A stretch of DNA of 44,027 bases, from assembly GCA_902470095.1 (NCBI GenBank), contig CABRFG010000004.1, positions 1 through 44,027 of the forward strand. Reading direction: 5' to 3'. Under the pieces are notes generated by a model. It searched no databases. It worked only from the letters and a program-made list of their open reading frames with translations, and was not told the origin of the DNA. This DNA is from an uncultured Collinsella sp. (lineage in GTDB: Bacteria > Actinomycetota > Coriobacteriia > Coriobacteriales > Coriobacteriaceae). The number at the start of each line of letters is the position of its first letter. Position 1 is the stretch's first letter. Of this stretch, positions 16,572-23,346 are shown piece after piece. Both the position numbers and the translations under genes were made by a program.

Positions 16572-16913
16572 TTACTCCTCGGCGCCCTCAGCGGCCTCAG
16601 CGGCAGCCTTAGCGGCCTCGGCCTCTTTGGCGAGCTGCTTCTTGGACTTCTTGACGACGGTCTCGGTCTTCTCGCCCTCGTTGGCGGCCTTGACCAGAGC
16701 GGCGACGGCGTCGGTGAGCTGAGCGCCCTTGGACTGCCAGTCAGCGATCTTCTCGAGGTCGAGGTTGATGGTCTTGGGGGCGGTCATCGGGTTGTAGCGG
16801 CCAACCTCCTCGATGATACGACCGTCACGCGGGGCGCGGGAATCGGCGACGACGACACGGTAGTACGGACGCTTCTTAGCGCCGTGACGAGCAAGGCGAA
16901 TCTTGACTGCCAA
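16572..16913 (-). CDS. rpsP: 30S ribosomal protein S16
   Basis: S16 stabilises the 16S central domain early in assembly. The sequence AVKIRLARHGAKKRPYYRVV, then DGRIIEEVGRYNPM, and LDLEKIADWQSKGAQ defines it. The start is TTG at 16913, placed by GGAGGAG at ideal spacing; an ATG 12 codons earlier would add residues unlike any S16. The last 35 or so residues form a Lys/Glu/Ala-rich tail beyond the usual core, as seen in several high-GC bacteria. 113 residues. It opens the rpsP-khpA-rimM-trmD-lepB operon. Confidence 0.97.
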   Translation of the reverse strand: MAVKIRLARHGAKKRPYYRVVVADSRAPRDGRIIEEVGRYNPMTAPKTINLDLEKIADWQSKGAQLTDAVAALVKAANEGEKTETVVKKSKKQLAKEAEAAKAAAEAAEGAEE

Positions 16914-16969
16914 AGGAAACTCCTCCAACCAAGCAGCTTTAGGCTGCAACTACAAACAAACAGTTGAAC

Positions 16970-16998
16970 ATAATACGCCATCGACGCGGGCAGGTGAA
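16970..16998 (-). promoter_or_regulatory. Sigma70-type promoter of rpsP operon
   Basis: On the minus strand TTCACC (16993-16998) and TATTAT (16970-16975) are 17 bases apart. The leader of about 50 bases contains a small GCAGC/GCTGC hairpin just before the SD. A second candidate further upstream (TTGCAA, 16 bases, TAAGAT, at about 17044-17070) may also act. Confidence 0.55.
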
Positions 16999-17102
16999 GT
17001 CCGTGAGACCAACTTCTTCGGTGTAGTCGAGGGCAAATCCATATCTTAGACAAGAATTCGCGATTTGCAAGCGCATCCACGCACCCCACATGAGCTGCGC
17101 GG

Positions 17103-17108
17103 TATACT
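17103..17108 (+). promoter_or_regulatory. -10 element of dinB, start of transcription at or near the ATG
   Basis: TATACT at 17103-17108 ends six bases before the dinB ATG at 17115, so transcription should begin at or within a base or two of the initiation codon. No clear -35 is seen and no SD precedes the ATG, which fits a leaderless message. Confidence 0.45.
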
Positions 17109-17114
17109 CATGAC

Positions 17115-18368
17115 ATGGAAAGACGCGAACATACATACGGTTATGAGGATGCTGCGGGCGTTACGCCGCCGCCCTGGACGGGTCCGGCGGTGGGCCTGAT
17201 GGACCTCGATGCATTTTTTGCGAGCGTGGAGATGCTCGATCATCCCGAATGGCGCGGAAAGCCGCTCATCGTGGGCGGAGACGCCGAGTCGCGCGGCGTC
17301 GTGTCCACGTGTTCGTACGAGGCGCGTCGCTTTGGCGTGCATTCTGCCATGGCCTCGGCCGAGGCGCGGCGCCTGTGCCCGCAGGCCATTTGGACGCACG
17401 GACACTTTGATCGCTACCGCGAGGTGAGCGCGCAGGTCATGGCGATCCTTGCCGATGAGACACCGCGCGTGGAGCGTGTGTCCATCGACGAGGCCTTTAT
17501 CGATATCACACCGGGTCGCTTTGCGCCCGAAGACCCGCTGCTGGTTGCGCGGCGTATAAGCGACCGCGTGGCAGCGCTGGGAGTGACCTGCTCCATTGGC
17601 GTGGGCTGCAACAAGACGGTCGCAAAGATCGCAAGCGAGCGGGATAAGCCGTTTGGGCTGACCATCGTGCGCCCCGGAACCGAGCAGCGCTTTTTGGCCG
17701 CGCTGCCGGTATCTGCCATGAGCGGCATCGGGCGCTCGGCCGAGGAGCGACTGCGCCGCATGCGCATCTACACCCTCGGCGAGCTATCACGTGCACCGGA
17801 ATCCACCTTGGCCTCTATTTTTGGCGTCAACGGCGAACGCATGCGCCAGCGTGCGCTGGGACTCGAAATCTCCGAAGTCACGAGTCTCGATGAGGAGCGT
17901 GAGGTCAAGTCGGTCAGTAATGAACGCACCTTTGCGAAAGATTTGACTGAGCGTGGGGATATTGAGGCGGCGATTGCGCTGCTGGGTGAGTCGGTGGGAC
18001 GCCGTCTGCGCCGTCAGGGGCTGACGGGTGCCACGGTAACGCTCAAGCTCAAGTATTCGTATGGAAGCGGGCGTACGGCACAGCGCCGGCTGCCTCATCC
18101 AACCGACGATGAGAACATCTTCGTGGCGGTTGCACTCGAACTGCTCGACAACATCTGGCAAGAAGGCATGCATGTTCGCTTAGCCGGCATCGGCATGAGC
18201 GACTTCGACCACCAAGGCGGCATCCAGACTGACCTGTTCTGCGAGATCGATGACCGCGGAGCCCAATCCAGCGACCGCCGCGACCTCTCCGTCGCCATCG
18301 ACGCCGTCCGAGACAAATTCGGCGACACCACCCTATCCTTCGGCCGCCAATCCCGCTTCAACGATTAA
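17115..18368 (+). CDS. dinB: DNA polymerase IV (Y-family)
   Basis: Pol IV is an error-prone translesion polymerase. The 417-residue protein has the palm motifs GLMDLDAFFASVE (first catalytic Asp, near residue 35) and VERVSIDEAFIDIT (catalytic Asp-Glu). It then has helix-hairpin-helix sequence SAMSGIGRSAEERLRR, the little-finger domain, and a C-terminal clamp-binding motif QTDLF at about 376-380. It is the only plus-strand gene between 0 and 38 kb and diverges from rpsP. I find no LexA box (GAACN4GTTC type) in front of it, so SOS control is not shown. Confidence 0.95.
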   Translation: MERREHTYGYEDAAGVTPPPWTGPAVGLMDLDAFFASVEMLDHPEWRGKPLIVGGDAESRGVVSTCSYEARRFGVHSAMASAEARRLCPQAIWTHGHFDRYREVSAQVMAILADETPRVERVSIDEAFIDITPGRFAPEDPLLVARRISDRVAALGVTCSIGVGCNKTVAKIASERDKPFGLTIVRPGTEQRFLAALPVSAMSGIGRSAEERLRRMRIYTLGELSRAPESTLASIFGVNGERMRQRALGLEISEVTSLDEEREVKSVSNERTFAKDLTERGDIEAAIALLGESVGRRLRRQGLTGATVTLKLKYSYGSGRTAQRRLPHPTDDENIFVAVALELLDNIWQEGMHVRLAGIGMSDFDHQGGIQTDLFCEIDDRGAQSSDRRDLSVAIDAVRDKFGDTTLSFGRQSRFND

Positions 18369-18381
18369 CCGCCTTTGGGCA

Positions 18382-18423
18382 AAAAGAAAGCCGGGCAGGT
18401 GCGGAAAACCGCACCTGCCCGGC
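18382..18423 (-). terminator. Strong intrinsic terminator after rsfS
   Basis: A perfect 15-bp inverted repeat with an AAAA loop (arms 18390-18404 and 18409-18423) is followed on the minus strand by TTTCTTTTT. It terminates the rplU-to-rsfS transcript and lies between two converging genes, so it may also block dinB transcription, although the plus strand lacks a T run after it. Confidence 0.92.
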
Positions 18424-18464
18424 GATATGCGTGAGGGTAGCTAAACCCCGTCTCAAATGAGCTA

Positions 18465-18920
18465 CTAGAGGAGGTTGAGGGGGAGCTGGGGAGCGTCACC
18501 CCAGAGCTTTTCGAGACGGTAGAAGTCGCGCGCCTCGGGAGTGAAGACGTGGACGACAACCGAACCATAGTCCATGAGCATCCAGGTCTTCTGCTCGCGA
18601 CCCTCGATGGAGAACGGGTGCTCGCCGCAAGCCTCGGCGACCTTCTCCTCGATCTCATCGACGATAGAATCGACCTGGCGGTTGTTGGTACCGGTGGCAA
18701 GCACAAAGTAGTCGCATACGTCGGAAAGCTCGGTCAGGTCGAGCACCTGAACGTCCTCGCCCTTCTTGTCGTAGGCGGCCTGCGCGGCGGCGCGGGCGAC
18801 ATCCTCGGCGGCGACACCGCTCGCGGACAGCGAGGCGGCAGTGCGGTCGGACGTGGCGACGAAGCTCTTGTGCTCCACACCTTCAAGAATCTGCTCATCG
18901 GTCATGGTCTCGTCGGCCAT
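18465..18920 (-). CDS. rsfS: Ribosomal silencing factor RsfS
   Basis: RsfS binds L14 and blocks subunit joining when nutrients are short. The core (about residues 40-145) contains KKGEDVQVLDLTELSDVCDYFVLATGTNNRQV, then WMLMDYGSVVVHVFTPEARDFYRLEKLWGDAP, which is diagnostic. About 40 extra residues precede the core, with no clear feature. AAAGAGG lies six bases before the ATG at 18920. It is last in the obgE-nadD-yqeK-rsfS series, the same order as in Clostridia and Bacillus. 151 residues. Confidence 0.95.
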   Translation of the reverse strand: MADETMTDEQILEGVEHKSFVATSDRTAASLSASGVAAEDVARAAAQAAYDKKGEDVQVLDLTELSDVCDYFVLATGTNNRQVDSIVDEIEEKVAEACGEHPFSIEGREQKTWMLMDYGSVVVHVFTPEARDFYRLEKLWGDAPQLPLNLL

Positions 18921-18947
18921 GGAATACCTCTTTCTAGACAGCCCGAG

Positions 18948-19556
18948 CTAGCGCAGCTGGGCGTAATGGTTGTAAATCGTAATAGCCGTGGGATAAAGAT
19001 AGCGCCCGGACTGGATCACATAGACCAGACCCTGCGCAAAACAGGAGAAGAACAACTCATCGAGCGTCGACTCCCCCACCATCTTGCGCAGCGCATGCGC
19101 ATAGTCGCCGTGGCGGTTGGGCTCGATGGCATCGGCCACAAAGACCACCATATCGAGCGGCGTCATGTCGCAGGCACCCACGGTGTGACGGTCGACAGCC
19201 TGGAAAACGGCCGGCGACAACTCGGGGAAAAGCTGCGGAAGCTCATAGGCGGCCACAGGGCCATGCAAAAGCGGCGTCGCAGCGGAAGGAGAGCCGGCAA
19301 TCTTAATGCCGTAATGCAGAGCGCGCGTGACCAGCTCGTCATCGGAAAGCACCTTGTCCCAGTCGTGGATCAAGCCGGCGGCAGCGGCATCAAAGCGGTC
19401 GACGCCGTAGACCTCGGCCAGATGAAGTGCGGTCTCGGCAACACCCAGCGAATGCACATAGCGCTTGCGCTTATCCTTCATGCGAACATCGAGCAGCTCT
19501 TGAATGCGCTTGAGCAGCGCGCGCTCATCGCCCTCAAACTGATCCTCTACCGACAA
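18948..19556 (-). CDS. yqeK: YqeK-like HD-domain hydrolase (predicted Ap4A hydrolase)
   Basis: HD-family phosphohydrolases next to nadD are YqeK, shown in related species to split diadenosine tetraphosphate symmetrically. The metal ligands are His35 (YVHSLGV), then His64 and Asp65 (LIHDWDK), with a later conserved HTVGACDMTPLDMVVFVADAIEP. The start is TTG at 19556, with GGGGG six bases upstream and just after the nadD stop. 202 residues. No ATG would keep the first helix. Confidence 0.92.
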   Translation of the reverse strand: MSVEDQFEGDERALLKRIQELLDVRMKDKRKRYVHSLGVAETALHLAEVYGVDRFDAAAAGLIHDWDKVLSDDELVTRALHYGIKIAGSPSAATPLLHGPVAAYELPQLFPELSPAVFQAVDRHTVGACDMTPLDMVVFVADAIEPNRHGDYAHALRKMVGESTLDELFFSCFAQGLVYVIQSGRYLYPTAITIYNHYAQLR

Positions 19557-19568
19557 CGTAGACCCCCA

Positions 19569-20246
19569 TCACTCAAAATCTTCTTGAACCAGATCGACAT
19601 ACAAACCGCGCTTGCGAATGTAGCCGAGCACAGACTCGCTCGTAAGATAGCGCACGCTCATGCCGCGGGCAACTCGCTTACGAATGTTCGTCGAGCTGAT
19701 CGCCAGCGCCGGAATCTGAATATAGCGCACGTCGAACGGCAGCCCCGACTCTTTGATTCGGGCACGCGCCGTATCGATATCAAAGCCCGGTCGCGTCGCC
19801 GCAATAAAGGTAGCAAGCTCAGCGATTCGTTCGGCATCATGCCAAGTCACAATATCGATAATCGCGTCGGCGCCCGTAATAAAGTAGAGCTTTACCTGCG
19901 GCGGGTAAAAATCGCGAAGGGCATGAAGCGTATCGGCCGTATAGGTTACGCCCGGGCGGTCGATCTCGAACCGGCTCGCCAAAAAGGCCGGGTTCGCGGC
20001 GGTGGCGAGGACCGTCATGGCATAACGGTCCTCGGCAGGCGTCACCGGCTTGTCAAGCTTAAAGGCAGGAGAGCCCGCCGGCATAAAGAGCACAGCGTCC
20101 AAGTCGAGCGACTCGCGCGCCTGCTCGGCGGTCACCAAGTGCCCGTAATGGATGGGATCAAAGGTGCCACCCATAATGCCGAGCCTAAACTCCTGCCCGT
20201 CCTCTAGAGGAAGCTCGGGCAGACCGATTCCACCGCGCAGCGACAT
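19569..20246 (-). CDS. nadD: Nicotinate-nucleotide adenylyltransferase
   Basis: NadD joins nicotinate mononucleotide and ATP to form deamido-NAD. The nucleotidyltransferase motif GIMGGTFDPIHYGHL (about 23-37) and ISSTNIRKRV near the C-terminus are both present. PAGSPAFKLDKP and FITGADAI also match. An N-terminal stretch of about 20 residues precedes the first strand. GGAGGG lies about ten bases before the ATG. It follows obgE by three bases. 225 residues. Confidence 0.96.
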   Translation of the reverse strand: MSLRGGIGLPELPLEDGQEFRLGIMGGTFDPIHYGHLVTAEQARESLDLDAVLFMPAGSPAFKLDKPVTPAEDRYAMTVLATAANPAFLASRFEIDRPGVTYTADTLHALRDFYPPQVKLYFITGADAIIDIVTWHDAERIAELATFIAATRPGFDIDTARARIKESGLPFDVRYIQIPALAISSTNIRKRVARGMSVRYLTSESVLGYIRKRGLYVDLVQEDFE

Positions 20247-20249
20247 GGC

Positions 20250-21716
20250 TTACTCGCCCTCCGAGGTCTCGGCATCGTCCGCGGCATCCACCGCGTCGAC
20301 AACCTCGACGCCCTCATCCGCAGCATCGGTCACGTCAATGGCCCCAACGGCAACGTCCTCGCCAGCATCCTCGAGCTCCTCGTACTCCGAGAAGTCCTCG
20401 GCGCCCTCAAAGTCAAAGGCGCGCTGGCAAATGCGGACCTCGTCGCCCGCACGGCAACCGGCCTTCTCGAGCGCGTCGTCAACACCCATACGCGCAAACT
20501 TATGCTGCAGGTAAATGACGGCTTCCTCATTTTCCCAGTCGGTCTGAATGACCATGCGCTCGATGGCACGACCGACCACGCGGAAGGCACCGGGCTCTTC
20601 CTGGACAATGCGGAAACGCTTCTCGCGCTGCAGACGGCGGCGCTCCCACTCCTCGTCGCGCAGATCGACCGGCTCATCAGCAACCGCCAGCTCGGCGCGA
20701 AGCTTAGCCACCTGCTCGCCCACGGCAAGCATCAGCGTGTTGAGGCCGGCGCCCGTAACAGCAGACACGGCAAAGAACATATGGCCATCGTCGAGCGCCG
20801 CACGCTTAAGGTCGGCAATCTTGTCAGCCGTGCCCGGCGCATCGCACTTGTTAGCGACGACGATCTGCGGACGCTCCGAAAGCTCGGCGCCATACTGCTC
20901 GAGCTCACGGTTAATGATGTGGTAATCCTCGACCGGATCGCGATCCTCAAAACCACCCGTCATGTCGACGACGTGCATGATCAGGGCCGTACGCTCAATG
21001 TGACGCAGGAACTGGTGACCCAGGCCCTTGCCCTCGCTCGCGCCCTCGATAAGACCGGGGACGTCGGCAACGACGTAAGAATATTCGCCGGCACGCACCA
21101 TGCCGAGGTTCGGCACGAGCGTTGTAAACGGATAGTCGGCGATCTTGGGACGGGCGGCACTCATGCGCGCGATGAGCGATGACTTACCCACCGAGGGGAA
21201 GCCCACGAGCGCGGCATCGGCCATAAGCTTCATCTCGAGCTCGATCCAGTGTTCCTCGGCCGGCTCGCCCAGCTGGGCGAACGCGGGCGCGCGGCGCACC
21301 GACGTCACAAAGTGCGTATTGCCGAGACCACCGGCGCCACCAGGGGCCACGACAACGCGCTCGCCATCGTGCACCAGGTCGGCAATCTCGAACATCGGGG
21401 TCTGCGTCTCGGGGTCGAGCTCCCGCACCACGGTACCCATAGGGACCTTGAGAATCAGGTCCTCGCCGCTCTTACCGTTACGACGGGCACCCTGCCCGTG
21501 TGTGCCGCGCTCGGCGCGGAAGTGATGCTTAAAGCGGTAATCGATCAGCGAAGACAGCTGAGCATCGGCCTGGATGACGACATTGCCGCCACGACCGCCG
21601 TCGCCGCCATCGGGGCCGCCCTTGGGGACAAATGCCTCGCGCCTAAACGACATGCATCCGGCTCCGCCGTCGCCGCCGCACACGTTAATGCGGCTGATAT
21701 CGGTGAACTGTGACAA
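20250..21716 (-). CDS. obgE: GTPase Obg/CgtA
   Basis: Obg is an essential GTPase that acts in late 50S assembly and the stringent response. The glycine-rich N-terminal Obg fold (about 1-160) contains GGDGGAGCMSFRREAFVPKGG. The G domain has G1 GFPSVGKSS (near 168), switch TTLVPNLG, G3 DVPGLIEGA and G4 NKCD. A C-terminal OCT domain follows (about 350-430), then an acidic tail of about 55 residues. The start is TTG at 21716, with GGAGG eight bases upstream. 488 residues. A terminator separates it from rpmA. Confidence 0.96.
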   Translation of the reverse strand: MSQFTDISRINVCGGDGGAGCMSFRREAFVPKGGPDGGDGGRGGNVVIQADAQLSSLIDYRFKHHFRAERGTHGQGARRNGKSGEDLILKVPMGTVVRELDPETQTPMFEIADLVHDGERVVVAPGGAGGLGNTHFVTSVRRAPAFAQLGEPAEEHWIELEMKLMADAALVGFPSVGKSSLIARMSAARPKIADYPFTTLVPNLGMVRAGEYSYVVADVPGLIEGASEGKGLGHQFLRHIERTALIMHVVDMTGGFEDRDPVEDYHIINRELEQYGAELSERPQIVVANKCDAPGTADKIADLKRAALDDGHMFFAVSAVTGAGLNTLMLAVGEQVAKLRAELAVADEPVDLRDEEWERRRLQREKRFRIVQEEPGAFRVVGRAIERMVIQTDWENEEAVIYLQHKFARMGVDDALEKAGCRAGDEVRICQRAFDFEGAEDFSEYEELEDAGEDVAVGAIDVTDAADEGVEVVDAVDAADDAETSEGE

Positions 21717-21732
21717 CAGAATCGCCTCCTAC

Positions 21733-21775
21733 AAAAAGAGGGAGACCCTTGAATCCTAAAACTCAAGTGCCTCCC
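21733..21775 (-). terminator. Intrinsic terminator between rpmA and obgE
   Basis: On the minus strand GGGAG...CTTGAG pairs with TTCAAG...CTCCC around an eight-base loop, with a small internal mismatch, followed by TCTTTTT. It lies between the rpmA stop (21801) and the obgE SD. It probably terminates part of the rplU-rpmA transcripts. Confidence 0.75.
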
Positions 21776-21800
21776 ACATATGTGCTCTATGAAGGGTGAA

Positions 21801-22058
21801 TTACGCGTTCGCGAGCGGGCGTACGCTGACCCTGTGCTTGATACCCTTGTGGAACTCAACGGTACCGTCGACCAGCGCGAACAGCGTGTCGTCCTTACCA
21901 CGGCCAACGTTCTCACCCGGGTGGATGTGCGTGCCGTGCTGACGGACGAGAATCGTGCCCGTGGTTACCGTCTGGCCGGCATAGCGCTTCGTGCCAAGGC
22001 GCTGACCGCGGGAGTCACGGCCATTACGGGAGGAACCGAGTCCTTTTTTGTGTGCCAT
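21801..22058 (-). CDS. rpmA: 50S ribosomal protein L27
   Basis: L27 reaches the peptidyl-transferase centre with its N-terminus. The protein starts MAHKKGLGSSRNGRDSRGQR directly, so it lacks the cleavable N-terminal extension that Firmicutes remove with the Prp protease, and no Prp gene lies between rplU and rpmA. The 85-residue length and the TGTILVRQHGTHIHPGENVGRG stretch are typical. It follows rplU by 33 bases. Confidence 0.97.
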   Translation of the reverse strand: MAHKKGLGSSRNGRDSRGQRLGTKRYAGQTVTTGTILVRQHGTHIHPGENVGRGKDDTLFALVDGTVEFHKGIKHRVSVRPLANA

Positions 22059-22091
22059 TGTGTATACCTACTCTTTCGTTACGAGTGTAAT

Positions 22092-22466
22092 CTACTCGGA
22101 GACGGAAGCCTCGGCAACAGCCTCAGCCTCTGCCTTGACAGCCTTCTTGGCGCGGGAGGTAGCCTGGACCTTCACGATCTTCAGCTTGGTGAGCTGCTGA
22201 CGGTGACCCTTCAGACGACGATAGCGCTTGCGCTTGTGGAACTTGAAGACCAGCTGCTTCTCGCCCTTGAACTGCTCAACGATCTGAGCGGTAACCTTGG
22301 CCTTGGCCAGCTTGTCGGGATCGGTGACGATCTTCTTACCATCGTTGAGGAAGATAACCGGCAGGGTGACCTTGTCGCCCTCATTGCCCTCGATCTTCTC
22401 GACGGTGATGACATCGTCGGTGGCGACCTTGTACTGCTTGCCGCCCGTGTTAACGATTGCGTACAT
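22092..22466 (-). CDS. rplU: 50S ribosomal protein L21
   Basis: L21 binds 23S rRNA domain V. The core MYAIVNTGGKQYKVATDDVI, then GDKVTLPVIFL, and FKFHKRKRYRRLKGHRQQ identifies it. The start ATG is at 22466; the ORF continues seven codons upstream without a better SD. A C-terminal Ala/Glu/Lys-rich tail of about 25 residues extends past the normal end, similar to the tail on S16 in this window. It heads rplU-rpmA-obgE-nadD-yqeK-rsfS. 124 residues. Confidence 0.97.
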   Translation of the reverse strand: MYAIVNTGGKQYKVATDDVITVEKIEGNEGDKVTLPVIFLNDGKKIVTDPDKLAKAKVTAQIVEQFKGEKQLVFKFHKRKRYRRLKGHRQQLTKLKIVKVQATSRAKKAVKAEAEAVAEASVSE

Positions 22467-22508
22467 GTTTACTTGCCCTTCATGCATCAGTTAGTGCAAC
22501 AGCCGAAT

Positions 22509-22537
22509 ATAGTAGCAGGCGAAAATAACCCCGTCAA
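22509..22537 (-). promoter_or_regulatory. Promoter of rplU-rpmA, overlapping the upstream stop codon
   Basis: On the minus strand TTGACG (22532-22537) and TACTAT (22509-22514) are 17 bases apart. The -35 hexamer includes the TGA stop codon of the upstream DUF2344 gene (22534-22536). The leader would be about 36 bases. Confidence 0.6.
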
Positions 22538-23346
22538 CGAGTATGTGGAGCAAATCCACAAGTTCGCACAGGTATGGGGCTGACGAGTCGGCCCTCGTCG
22601 TCCTCGCATGCTTGATTCTGACGCTCGACATCGTAGGAGCAGATGGTCACGAGGTCTTGCATACCGGTGGAAACAATAGGTGCATCCACGCCCGGGGTCA
22701 AGCCCTGCAACAAAACATCAGCAGCAGAAAGCAAAATTTCCGGACGCATGGAGCCCTCGTTGTCGGCATAGGTGTCGAGCATGAGCACCAAATGGTCCGG
22801 GCGCTCCCCCGCCGTGAGCTCATAGCCCACGAGCGTGTGATCCAAATCCAAGCGCTTGCTCTTTTTTCCGCGCGCGTAGTCGATGCCATGGTCCGCGCGC
22901 AGCGTGTCGATCGCACGACGCACCTCGTCGGCGCTTACGGGCGCCTCGGGATCCAAGTGCAGGTCGATGCGATACGACAGGCGCGTGAGCTGCGCCGTCA
23001 ACGCCGGCGAGCGCACGTCGATGTACGCCGCCTCGATGGGCGCCAGATCGGCCGGAGACGCCGCAGACAGGCGCCCAAACGCCTCGTCGAGCGCCACGAA
23101 CTCGGTCATAAACAGGTCATACCACTCGCAGGTCGACGACGTACCCACCGGTAGCGCCGAAGAGAAGCCCACGCGCATGTGCGGAGAGAAGCCCTGCGTG
23201 ACGGCATAGGGAAGTCCCGCACGGCGCACGATGCGCTCAATGGTATGGATCACTTCGAGATGGCCCAGGTACTTAAGGCGATCGCGCTTGCCATAGCGAA
23301 CACGAAGCCTAAAGAGCGAGGGGTTGTCGGTCAGGCGCTCACTCAT
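22534..23346 (-). CDS. DUF2344 / TIGR03936 radical-SAM-linked protein
   Basis: The 270-residue protein belongs to the family found directly after the TIGR03960 radical SAM gene, in which the partner function is not established. The N-terminus RVRYGKRDRLKYLGHLEVIHTIERIVRRAGLP and QGFSPHMRVGFSSALPVGTSS are its signature. Its start overlaps the end of the radical SAM gene by four bases (ATGA), so the two are translationally coupled. In Clostridia this pair is followed by rng and rplU; here rng is missing. Confidence 0.87.
   Translation of the reverse strand: MSERLTDNPSLFRLRVRYGKRDRLKYLGHLEVIHTIERIVRRAGLPYAVTQGFSPHMRVGFSSALPVGTSSTCEWYDLFMTEFVALDEAFGRLSAASPADLAPIEAAYIDVRSPALTAQLTRLSYRIDLHLDPEAPVSADEVRRAIDTLRADHGIDYARGKKSKRLDLDHTLVGYELTAGERPDHLVLMLDTYADNEGSMRPEILLSAADVLLQGLTPGVDAPIVSTGMQDLVTICSYDVERQNQACEDDEGRLVSPIPVRTCGFAPHTR

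Noticed and set aside
17124..17145. A GAAC...GGTT pair near the dinB start as a LexA site
   Set aside because: The half-sites are eight bases apart, not four, and the second is imperfect, so it is not a LexA box of the Gram-positive type.
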